Assembly (NCBI GenBank): GCA_964623265.1
Contig: CAZUTK010000012.1
Span: 1-50,431, forward strand
Origin: CAZUTK01 sp964623265
GTDB lineage: Bacteria > Electryoneota > B3-LCP
Direction: 5' to 3'
DNA length: 50,431 nucleotides
Below the pieces are notes generated by a model. It saw only the letters and a list, made by a program, of their open reading frames with translations, ran no database searches and had not been told where the DNA came from. A program made the position numbers and the translations under genes. This document shows positions 32,167 to 40,220 of the stretch, piece after piece (within the stretch, counting starts at the first letter, position 1; each line of letters begins with the position of its first letter).

Positions 32167-33792
32167 ATGAAGAAGGAATTCTTGGTTTTATGCGCGTGCC
32201 TGCTGCTTGCCGTTGCGGTGCAGGCGCAGACGCCCAACTTCGACTACGGCTACTTCGTCACCAATGCCGCGGGGTACATCGTCAACGGCAATGTGTACGA
32301 CATCCCCACCTTCGGCGATTGGGATCAGGACGCCGACCAGGATCTTATGGTCGGCGTCTTCTTCAATGGAAACATCTACTACTATCAAAACACAGCGGGA
32401 CCCAACAACACGCCCGTATTCGCGCTCTATACGGTTTTACAGGCGGACGGCGTGAATATCTCCGTCACCTACGGCTGATGCACCACTGCAGCCCCACGGA
32501 TCGTGGATTGGAATGGAGACGGATTGAATGACCTGCTGGTAGGTGAGAACAACGGGCAGATCCGCTATTTCCAGAACATCGGGACGTCCGGCAACCCGCA
32601 GCTGCATTATGTGGGACTGCTGCAGGCAGGCGGAACCACGCTGGACGTGGGCGACTATTCCACCGTCTGGACGAACGACTGGAACGAGGATGGACTGGTG
32701 GACGTCTTGGCGGGCGCCAGCGACGGGCTGATCCGCTACTATCGCAACACCGGCACGGCGACCAACCCGCAGCTGGCTTCCGCTCAGTATCTGACCCTGG
32801 CGACCGGAGGCCAGATTGATGTCGGATATCGCTCCTGCCCGGTAGTGGTGGATCTGAACGGAGACGGCGTGAAGGACTTGATTTCGGGCGAGATCTACGG
32901 CAAGGTTCTCTATTATCAGAATAACGGCACCAACGCCAGCCCGCTGCTGGCGGCGGGAGTCTATCTGCGGACAGGGACGATCGATATCGCCATGCCCAGC
33001 ACCAGCCGGCTCGCCGTGATAGACTGGAATCACGACGGTTCCACGGACTTGGTCGTCGGCAGCTACGATCCCCGGCTGAAGCTCTATCTGCAGACGGCGA
33101 CGACTCCACCCGCGCCGACCTGCGACCTGGTCAACACCGGTGCGACGACCATCCCGGGATCCGGCGGGACGGTCACCTACAGCTTCACCGCCAACAACAC
33201 CACTTCCTCCACGCTGACCTTCGACGTCTGGACTAACGTGATGCTGGGCGGCTACGGGCCCTGCTACGGTCCTCTGGTCTCCCGCACCGGCGTCACGCTG
33301 AATCCGCAGAGCAGTTTATCCCGCAACCTATCGCAGAATGTGCCGGCGTCCGCACCGATGGGGTATTACTACCTCTACGGATTCGTCGGGAATCTGTCCA
33401 CGCAACAGTTCTACTCGTTGGATTATATTTACTTCTACAAGTCCGGGGATAACGCCGGTCCCGAGCTGCACGGTTGGGCTTGCAGCGGCTGGGCGGAAGA
33501 TCCTGCCGCCCTGTTTCTATCGCGGCTGCCGGAATCCGCCGCCTTGAACGCATCCCCCAATCCCTTCAATCCCGCGACGACGCTGAGTTACACCTTGCCG
33601 GAACCGGCTCACGTGATGTTGAACGTCTATGATGCCTCGGGCCGTCTGGTGAGCACGCTGGTTAACGGCTGGCGGGAAGCGGGCGTCCACGAGATCACCT
33701 TCGATGGGTCACGTTTGGCTTCGGGCATCTACTTCTACACCCTAACCGCGGGGGATGAATCCCTCGCCGGGAAGCTGATTCTGATGAAATAG
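32167..33792 (+). CDS. Secreted FG-GAP/VCBS-repeat selenoprotein B (Sec104-Cys105), new family
   Basis: Tandem paralog of the preceding gene: 541 residues from ATG 32167 (strong GAGGAGG site at 32156-32162) through in-frame TGA at 32476-32478 (Sec104). Signal peptide ends near residue 20 (VQA-QTP). Repeats: DWDQDADQD, DWNGDGLND, DWNEDGLVD, DLNGDGVKD and DWNHDGSTD. An Ig-like region and a PNPFNP-type C-terminal sorting domain ending in KLILMK follow. The sequence around the UGA, YG-U-CTTAAPRIVDW, aligns with YA-U-CQGAAPQIVDW of paralog A. The rest of the protein is clearly homologous but well diverged, so the UGA has been retained over time. Likely exported to the cell surface. Confidence 0.88.
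32494..32506 (+). promoter_or_regulatory. SECIS-like hairpin in selenoprotein B
   Basis: CCACG-GAT-CGTGG: 5 perfect base pairs with the same GAT loop, starting 21 nt after the UGA. Confidence 0.8.
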
Positions 33793-33856
33793 CCGTCGTG
33801 CGGTTCGCCTCGGCAGCGCGGAAATGCTGCTTCACCTTTCAATCCTCCCTCCGCTT

Positions 33857-33872
33857 GCCCCCATTGCGGGGC
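33857..33872 (+). terminator. Hairpin between convergent genes after the selenoprotein operon
   Basis: GCCCC-CATTGC-GGGGC, 65 nt past the selenoprotein B stop and 14 nt before the convergent gene end at 33886. No U-tract; probably acts for either direction, weakly supported. Confidence 0.4.
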
Positions 33873-33885
33873 GGCGGTGGGGGGA

Positions 33886-34767
33886 TTACCTTCGAGCGAT
33901 CAGCCCTTCTTCCAGAACTTCCTGCACCCCGCGATACTCCAGATCCAGATCATCGTAGATGGAGTAATCCTGCGGCGGCTGGTTTTCCTCGAACATAATG
34001 ATCTGTTCGCGGGTGATGGGGAGAAAGGCGAAGCGGTCCAGAGGACCCGTCACAGCCTTCAGCCACGAAACCGGCACCTTCACGTAGAAGACCTTGCGTT
34101 TCTCCAGCGCCGTGATTTTATCCAGCAGTTCGCGAAAGGTGATAACTTCCCCGCCCAGTTCGTAGGTCTTGCCGACGGTGCGCTCTTTTTCCAGCGCGTT
34201 GACGAAAGCCTGCGCGACGGTCGTCGCCGCCACCGGCGCGACGGGGAAGGAACCGTCGCCCACGAGAGGCAGGACGGTCTTCTTGACCATATTCACCAGC
34301 ATAGTGATCAATTCGCCGCTGGCTCCGATGATGACCGAGGGGCGGAAGATAGTCCAGTCCAAACCGGATTTGCGCACGAGCTCTTCCGCCGCGGCTTTGC
34401 TGCGATGATATCGGGCGGCGGATTGCGGGCTTGCCCCCAGTGCGCTCATATGCAGATAGCGCCGGATGCCGGCGTCGCGGCAGGCGCGCAGGACGTTATC
34501 CGCGGCTTCGACGTGGAGCCGTTGGAAGGTGATCCCCTTCGAGGGGAATTCGCGGATGACGCCGACGAGATGGATGGCGGCTTGACAGTCCCGCAGAGAC
34601 TGCGGCGAGAAGGTTTCGGGGCGGGTGACGTCGCCGGGCAGCTCCTCGACTCCGGCGAACGATCCCGCTCGGCGCACGAGAGCTTTGACGGCGTAGCCGC
34701 GGCGTTGCAGTTCCGCCAGGACGTGCCTGCCGACGAAACCCGTGCCGCCGGTGAGGAAGACTTTCAT
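33886..34767 (-). CDS. NAD(P)-binding Rossmann protein of the NDUFA9/NmrA type
   Basis: A 293-residue atypical short-chain dehydrogenase. TGGTGFVGRHV (7-17) binds the cofactor, AIHLVGVIREFPSKGITFQRLHVEAADNV and YHRSKAAAEELVR replace the usual Y-x3-K with a shifted version, and GDGSFPVAPVAATTVAQAF follows. These are characteristic of the complex I NDUFA9-subunit-like family in bacteria. It probably binds rather than turns over a nucleotide-sugar or quinone; no complex I genes are nearby. Convergent with the selenoprotein operon and divergent from malic enzyme. Confidence 0.82.
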   Translation of the reverse strand: MKVFLTGGTGFVGRHVLAELQRRGYAVKALVRRAGSFAGVEELPGDVTRPETFSPQSLRDCQAAIHLVGVIREFPSKGITFQRLHVEAADNVLRACRDAGIRRYLHMSALGASPQSAARYHRSKAAAEELVRKSGLDWTIFRPSVIIGASGELITMLVNMVKKTVLPLVGDGSFPVAPVAATTVAQAFVNALEKERTVGKTYELGGEVITFRELLDKITALEKRKVFYVKVPVSWLKAVTGPLDRFAFLPITREQIIMFEENQPPQDYSIYDDLDLEYRGVQEVLEEGLIARR

Positions 34768-34861
34768 TCGACGCTGCGTGGATGATCCGATTCTACATTT
34801 GCGCTAGGCATTTCGCGGAGCGCGGCATCAAGGTGACCGAACAACTCTTTAAGGTAATCAC

Positions 34862-34889
34862 TTTACGAACAAAATGCCATAATTATATT
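34862..34889 (+). promoter_or_regulatory. Possible promoter for malic enzyme
   Basis: TTTACG (34862-34867), 16-nt spacer, TATATT (34884-34889), in an AT-rich stretch 85 nt before the maeB start. Confidence 0.4.
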
Positions 34890-34974
34890 GAATATCTGAA
34901 ATCGAATGGTTATATTTTTTGTTCGATCCGCATTAAACAAAAATGGATTGAAATTCAAAATTGCTGGAGTGAAT

Positions 34975-37251
34975 ATGATCCGCAAACAGGATGCGTTGGA
35001 TTACCATGCGCTGCCCAAACCGGGCAAGATTGAAGTAACATCCACCAAACCGTGTCTCACGCAGCGGGATCTCTCACTGGCTTATACACCGGGCGTAGCA
35101 CAACCCTGCCTGGAGATCGAAAAGAATCCGGAGGATGCGTATAAGTACACCGCCAAAGGCAACCTGGTCGCCGTGGTGAGCAACGGCACCGCCGTCTTAG
35201 GGTTGGGCGATATCGGCGCTCTGGCGGGCAAGCCGGTGATGGAAGGCAAGGGGGTGCTCTTCAAGCGTTTCGCGAACGTGGACGTCTTCGACATTGAACT
35301 GAACACTCATGACCCGGACGAAGTCATCAAAGTCTGCCAGTTGTTGGAGCCGACGTTCGGCGGCATCAACCTGGAGGACATCTCGGCTCCCGCCTGCTTT
35401 TACATCGAAGAGACGCTCAAGCAGACGATGAAGATCCCCGTCTTCCACGACGACCAACACGGCACGGCGATCATCTCCGGCGCCGCGCTGCTCAATGCGC
35501 TGGAGCTGGTGAAGAAGGACATCAAGAAGGTGCGGGTGGTGTTCAACGGCGCCGGTGCCGCGGGCATCGCCTGCGCGGCGTTCTACATCTCCTTGGGAGT
35601 CAGGCCGGAAAATGTGATTATGTGCGACACGAAGGGCGTCATCTATCAGGGGCGGGAAGATATGGATCCGGCTCACCCCAAGTACAACAAGTACAAAGCC
35701 CGTTTCGCCGTCAAGACCGACGCCCGCACTCTGGCGGACGCTATGGTGGATGCGGATGCCTTCTGCGGGGTGTCGGTGAAGGATGTGGTGACCAAGGAGA
35801 TGGTGCGCTCGATGGCGAAGAACCCCATCATATTCGCGATGGCGAATCCGGATCCGGAGATCACCTATCCCGACGCCAAGGAGGCCCGCAAGGATGTGAT
35901 TATGGCGACGGGGCGTTCCGATTATCCCAATCAGGTGAACAATGTGCTGGGCTTCCCCTTTATCTTCCGCGGAGCTCTGGACGTGCGCGCGACGGCGATC
36001 AACGAGGCGATGAAGATCGCCGCGGCTCACGCGCTGGCTCAGCTGGCGAAAGAGGACGTGCCGGACAGCGTCTGCCGCGCTTACGGGGTGGACAAGTTCA
36101 CCTTCGGGCCGGATTACATCATCCCCAAGCCGTTCGACCCCCGCGTCCTGCTCTGGGAGGCGCCGGCGGTGGCGAAAGCCGCGATGGAAACCGGCGTCGC
36201 TCTGCATCCCATCGCGGATTTCGACAAGTACCGCGAATCGCTGGAGCGCCATTTCGGTCCGGCGCAGACGGTGGCTCGCAAGATCATCAACAAAGCCAAG
36301 GCTCAACCCAAGCGCATCGTCTTCCCGGAAGGGACGGAGGACAAGATCCTGCGCGCCGCCCAGATCGTGCTCGATGAAGGCATCGGCACGCCGATCCTCT
36401 TGGGACCCAAAGACGAGATCAAGAAGAACATCAAGGCGCTTGGGCTGGAATTGAAGGGCGCCGAGATCGTGGATAATTTCAAGGATCCGCGTCTGGAAAA
36501 GTATATGGAGGAGTTCATCCGCCTGCGCCAGAGGCACGGCGTGACGCGCAGCAACGCCTGGCGTTACTTAAGCCAGCGGAATTACTTCGGCATTATGATG
36601 GTGCATATGGGCGACGCGGACTGCCTGGTGGCGGGCGTCTCGCAGAATTATCCGGAGACGATTCGTCCGGCGCTGCAGATCATCAAGACCAAAGCCGGTA
36701 GACGCCTCTGCGCCGGACTCTATATGATGATCTTCCCCAAGGACGTCATCTTCTTCGCCGACACGACGGTCAACGTGGACAACAACCGTCCGGAGGATCT
36801 GGCGGAGATCGCCATCAGCACGGCGGAAGTGGCGAAATCCCTGGACATTGAGCCGCGCATCGCCATGCTCTCTTTCTCGAACTTCGGCAGCGTCAATCAT
36901 CCGGACGCAATCCGGGTGCGCAAAGCCGTGGATATCGTCAAGAAGCTGCGCCCCGATTTGATCGTGGACGGCGAGATGCAGGCGGATACCGCCGTGGTGG
37001 AAGCCATCCAGAACGAGAGCTTCCCCTTCTGCGAATTGAAAGGACCCGCCAACGTCCTGATTTTCCCCGATATGCAGTCCGGCAACATCGCCTACAAATT
37101 GATGCAGAGGCTGGGCGGCGCCACGGCGATCGGGCCCATCCTGATGGGCATCGCCAAGTCCGTGCACGTGCTGCAGCGCGGTTCTTCCGTGGATGAAATC
37201 GTGGATATCGCCGCCATCGCGGTGGTAGACGCGCAGGATAATCAGGCTTGA
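34975..37251 (+). CDS. maeB: NADP-dependent malic enzyme with phosphotransacetylase-like domain
   Basis: A 758-residue fusion. The malic-enzyme half (1-~415) contains SLAYTPGVAQPCLEI, the catalytic region and metal ligands in INLEDISAPACFYIE, FHDDQHGTA, and the cofactor fold VVFNGAGAAGIACA. The PTA-like half (~430-758) begins at RIVFPEGTEDKILRAAQ and contains VDGEMQADTA and PANVLIFPDMQSGNIAYK. It decarboxylates malate to pyruvate; the PTA part is regulatory in studied homologs. I chose ATG 34975 (MIRKQDALDYH) over the longer frame because it matches the family start. Confidence 0.95.
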   Translation: MIRKQDALDYHALPKPGKIEVTSTKPCLTQRDLSLAYTPGVAQPCLEIEKNPEDAYKYTAKGNLVAVVSNGTAVLGLGDIGALAGKPVMEGKGVLFKRFANVDVFDIELNTHDPDEVIKVCQLLEPTFGGINLEDISAPACFYIEETLKQTMKIPVFHDDQHGTAIISGAALLNALELVKKDIKKVRVVFNGAGAAGIACAAFYISLGVRPENVIMCDTKGVIYQGREDMDPAHPKYNKYKARFAVKTDARTLADAMVDADAFCGVSVKDVVTKEMVRSMAKNPIIFAMANPDPEITYPDAKEARKDVIMATGRSDYPNQVNNVLGFPFIFRGALDVRATAINEAMKIAAAHALAQLAKEDVPDSVCRAYGVDKFTFGPDYIIPKPFDPRVLLWEAPAVAKAAMETGVALHPIADFDKYRESLERHFGPAQTVARKIINKAKAQPKRIVFPEGTEDKILRAAQIVLDEGIGTPILLGPKDEIKKNIKALGLELKGAEIVDNFKDPRLEKYMEEFIRLRQRHGVTRSNAWRYLSQRNYFGIMMVHMGDADCLVAGVSQNYPETIRPALQIIKTKAGRRLCAGLYMMIFPKDVIFFADTTVNVDNNRPEDLAEIAISTAEVAKSLDIEPRIAMLSFSNFGSVNHPDAIRVRKAVDIVKKLRPDLIVDGEMQADTAVVEAIQNESFPFCELKGPANVLIFPDMQSGNIAYKLMQRLGGATAIGPILMGIAKSVHVLQRGSSVDEIVDIAAIAVVDAQDNQA

Positions 37252-37267
37252 TGCGGTCAGCATCAGT

Positions 37268-37297
37268 AGCGGAGGCGGGTGGGAGCCCGCCTCCGCT
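37268..37297 (+). terminator. Perfect 12-bp GC hairpin after maeB
   Basis: Arms AGCGGAGGCGGG and complement with a 6-nt loop, 17 nt after the maeB stop. No U-tract. Same design (12-bp arms, 6-nt loop) as the hairpin at 17037-17066. Confidence 0.55.
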
Positions 37298-37366
37298 CGC
37301 ATCGGACTCAGCCCGCCGAACCCTTGTGCAAATTCTTCTTTGGGATTGAATGATCGCACGGCGGCG

Positions 37367-37735
37367 ATGAAAGCGATCGGCAAGCGGTTTCTGCTGGCGG
37401 TGGGGTTCGCGGCGCTGGGATTAGGGGCGGTTGGGATCTTCGTTCCGCTGCTACCCACGACGCCCTTTGTTTTATTGGCGGTCTGGCTCTTCGGACGCAG
37501 CAGTCCCAGATACCATTCCTGGCTGCGTCAGAACCGATATTTCGGTAAAATTTTAAGGGATTGGGAGAGCGAACGCGGCTTGAGCCGCGGGGATAAATGG
37601 CGCATGGTGACACTCTCCGTCATTATGATCGGGATCACCATCTTGCTCTGCCCGAACGCAATCGGCCGCATCATCTTATTGTTGGTATTGCTCATTCCGA
37701 TCGGCATTGCCCTGTTCACCCGAACGATCCGGTAG
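37367..37735 (+). CDS. DUF454 (YbaN-like) inner-membrane protein
   Basis: A 122-residue membrane protein with hydrophobic segments at about 9-40 and 75-115, and the DUF454 signature FVPLLPTTPFVLLAVWLFGRSSPRYHSWL. ATG 37367 gives family length; in-frame TTGs at 37340 and 37346 are alternatives. Function unknown. It lies 43 nt upstream of the large membrane protein gene in the same direction. Confidence 0.85.
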   Translation: MKAIGKRFLLAVGFAALGLGAVGIFVPLLPTTPFVLLAVWLFGRSSPRYHSWLRQNRYFGKILRDWESERGLSRGDKWRMVTLSVIMIGITILLCPNAIGRIILLLVLLIPIGIALFTRTIR

Positions 37736-37778
37736 TTCCGCACGCAGTCGGATCCGATCCGGAATCAATCCATTCAGC

Positions 37779-40220
37779 ATGAAGCCGATGAGTCATAAAA
37801 AGACAGCGCCAAGCAGAATACCGCGGGCGATCGCCTCGCCAAGCTGGATTCTGCCCTGCGGATTCATCAGTCTGGCGCTGCTCTGGTGTCAGGTGGGATA
37901 CTTGACTCCGGCGACGTCCCGCGCGCTGGGGGGGATCCTCTGGCTGGCGGCGGTGTGCTTTGCGGCGCAGGAACGCCGTCTCCTCTGGGTGGTGGCCAGC
38001 GGGATAGTGCTGTTCAACCCCTGGGGCGCAGTTCATCAAGCGTCGGGTTTGTGGCTTTTGGGGTTGCTGCCTTGGGCAGGCGGACGCTGGGGGAGACGCT
38101 GGATGGGCGCGGCTTTGCTGGCGGCGGCGGGGTATTGGATCTGGCGGAGTTTCCCGGGGGTCTGGGTCGCCTTGGATGATCGGTCGGCGGAGCTGGCGCG
38201 AGGCATTACTGATTCCAATCTCTCCTCGGCGGCGGCCGGGGTGCCGCTTCTGGCGCTGGCGGTCTGCTTTCCCATCGCCGCGATGCTGTCGGAGCGCAAG
38301 TTCTTCGCGCCGCTGGTGACGATCGGCGCACTCATCGTGACTCTGGCGGTCTACTGGACGCTGATCCATCCTCTCGATGTGCAGCTGCATCGCCTGCGGG
38401 TGCACGGCGTCCACGACGCTTTCAGCTTGCAGTGGGCGCTGCTGTTTCTGCTGGGGATCGTCCTTTGGGTCTGGAACCGATTGGATCCACCCGCATGGGA
38501 TTATGCGGCGGAGGAGGTCGCGAAAAAGCGCTCGCCGTTGATCGTCTGGGCTGCCGCCGCGCTGCTGGGCGCGGGCGCTCTGTTGATCGGCTGGTCGCCT
38601 CGCCCCGGCGCCCCCGCTGCGCGGACGATCGTCTTTTACGACGGGGGATATCTGAACTGGAACAAGCCGGAGTATGGGAATTACGGCGCGCACTCCGCCG
38701 GAATGTTTGGGCTGATCCCCGATTTTCTGCACATGCGGGGATTCGATGTAGCATTGCAGGACAGCCTGACGCAGGAGACGCTGGCGAAGGCGGGCGTCGT
38801 CGTCATCATCAACTTGATGCAGCCTCTGGGTGCAGAGGAGGAAGCGGCACTCCATCAATTCGTCGCCGACGGCGGGGCGCTGTTGCTGCTGGGGGATCAC
38901 ACCGGACTCGCCAACATCCGCGAACCTTCCAATCGCCTTTTGGCGCCGTACGGCATCGAGCTGAACTTCGACACCGCCAAGCCGCTGCGGACGGGCTGGG
39001 CGGGTTCGCTGGTTACGGCGCAAAGCCCCGTTACCGCGGGTCTGAAAGCAGATCGGTTGTGTGCGGGAGGCGGCGACGCTGTGACGCAGATCTGGGTGGG
39101 GGCATCGCTGAAAGTCATCCCGCCGGCGCAGCCCGTCATCTTAGGGCGGGACGGATTCGCGGATCTGGGCAACGAGAAGAACGAGCGCGACGGCTATCTG
39201 GGCGACTTCATCTATCGGCTGGAAGAGCGGCTTGGGAATCTCGTCCTGCTGGCGCAGGCGCGATCCGGCAAAGGCAAGGTGCTGGTTTTCGGGGATACTT
39301 CGTCGCTGCAGAATGGGGCGCTGGTGCGTTCCGGCGATTTCGTCGTCCAGGTTTTCAACGACCTGCTCACACCGCAGAAGCCGCCGTCGCTTTTGCTGAA
39401 AGTCGCAGGGTTGGTCTGCCTGCTTGCGGCTCTGCTGATCGCCGCGAAGCAGCGCTTTACCTATTCGTTTCTGCTGCTCGCATCCCTGGCGCTGTTCGTC
39501 GCGGTGTCCGTCGTCGAAATCCGCGCGGCGGAGGCGCTGAAAGGGTCTGGGCGGGAGTGGACGGCTGAGGCACCCCCCAGAGCGTTGCTCGACCACACTC
39601 ATCAGCCCAGGACGCCGCTGAATATGACCTCCAACGACAGCTATTGGGGGTTGCAGAACACGTTGATGCGTTCCGGCTTCATTCCGCTGGCGCTGGAGAG
39701 CTGGGATATCCGGAAATTGCGCGATGCGCGGATCCTGGTGGAGACGGCTCCGGCGAAGAGCTTCAGCCGCCGGCAGCGCGACGAATTGCGGCGGTTTATG
39801 GAGAGAGGCGGGGTGATCATCTTGAGCTGCGGGATGGAGGAGTTCGACGGATCGCGCGGACTGCTGCGGGAAATGGGGGTCGAACCGGTCTATGTGCCGC
39901 TGGGACCCGCACAGATCGCCGACACTCTCCAGTTGCCTGTTCTGGAAACGAGCGGAGATTCCACGGCGAAGATGCCGGTCACCGTGCGTTTCCACGAGCT
40001 CTGGGGGATCCGTCTGGCGAATGAGAATGCGCGGGTGATGCTCTCCGGCTACGACCAGCCGCTGGTCGTCTTCCTTCCGCACGGCGAGGGGGGGCTGTTG
40101 TACATCCCGGATACGGATTTCCTGGCGAACTTGAATCTGGAAAGCCCTTCCGGCGACTATCACGAAGGCAATATCCTCTTCTTGCGGTTTCTGCTTCGGG
40201 AGCTAGCGGGCGGACGTTAG
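37779..40220 (+). CDS. Large polytopic membrane protein with two extracytoplasmic glutamine-amidotransferase-like domains
   Basis: An 813-residue protein not assigned to a family with certainty. About eight N-terminal hydrophobic helices fill residues 15-245. A soluble domain (about 270-530) shows GATase1/DUF4350-like features (IVFYDGGYLNWNKPEYGNYG, VVVIINLMQPLGAEEEAALHQFVADGGALLLLGDH). Two helices follow near 555-600, then a second soluble domain of similar design (DARILVETAPAKSFSRRQRDELRRFMERGGVIILSCG). Repetition of '...GG-hydrophobic-LLGDH/SCG' suggests an internal duplication. Related proteins often occur with polysaccharide export or gliding genes; here it is next to a Wzi-like gene. 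Its end overlaps the convergent gene by 4 nt. Confidence 0.65.
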   Translation: MKPMSHKKTAPSRIPRAIASPSWILPCGFISLALLWCQVGYLTPATSRALGGILWLAAVCFAAQERRLLWVVASGIVLFNPWGAVHQASGLWLLGLLPWAGGRWGRRWMGAALLAAAGYWIWRSFPGVWVALDDRSAELARGITDSNLSSAAAGVPLLALAVCFPIAAMLSERKFFAPLVTIGALIVTLAVYWTLIHPLDVQLHRLRVHGVHDAFSLQWALLFLLGIVLWVWNRLDPPAWDYAAEEVAKKRSPLIVWAAAALLGAGALLIGWSPRPGAPAARTIVFYDGGYLNWNKPEYGNYGAHSAGMFGLIPDFLHMRGFDVALQDSLTQETLAKAGVVVIINLMQPLGAEEEAALHQFVADGGALLLLGDHTGLANIREPSNRLLAPYGIELNFDTAKPLRTGWAGSLVTAQSPVTAGLKADRLCAGGGDAVTQIWVGASLKVIPPAQPVILGRDGFADLGNEKNERDGYLGDFIYRLEERLGNLVLLAQARSGKGKVLVFGDTSSLQNGALVRSGDFVVQVFNDLLTPQKPPSLLLKVAGLVCLLAALLIAAKQRFTYSFLLLASLALFVAVSVVEIRAAEALKGSGREWTAEAPPRALLDHTHQPRTPLNMTSNDSYWGLQNTLMRSGFIPLALESWDIRKLRDARILVETAPAKSFSRRQRDELRRFMERGGVIILSCGMEEFDGSRGLLREMGVEPVYVPLGPAQIADTLQLPVLETSGDSTAKMPVTVRFHELWGIRLANENARVMLSGYDQPLVVFLPHGEGGLLYIPDTDFLANLNLESPSGDYHEGNILFLRFLLRELAGGR

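Noticed and set aside
35197..36537. Long minus-strand frame opposite malic enzyme.
   Set aside because: Antisense shadow; composition is Arg/His/Gln-rich and has no domain.
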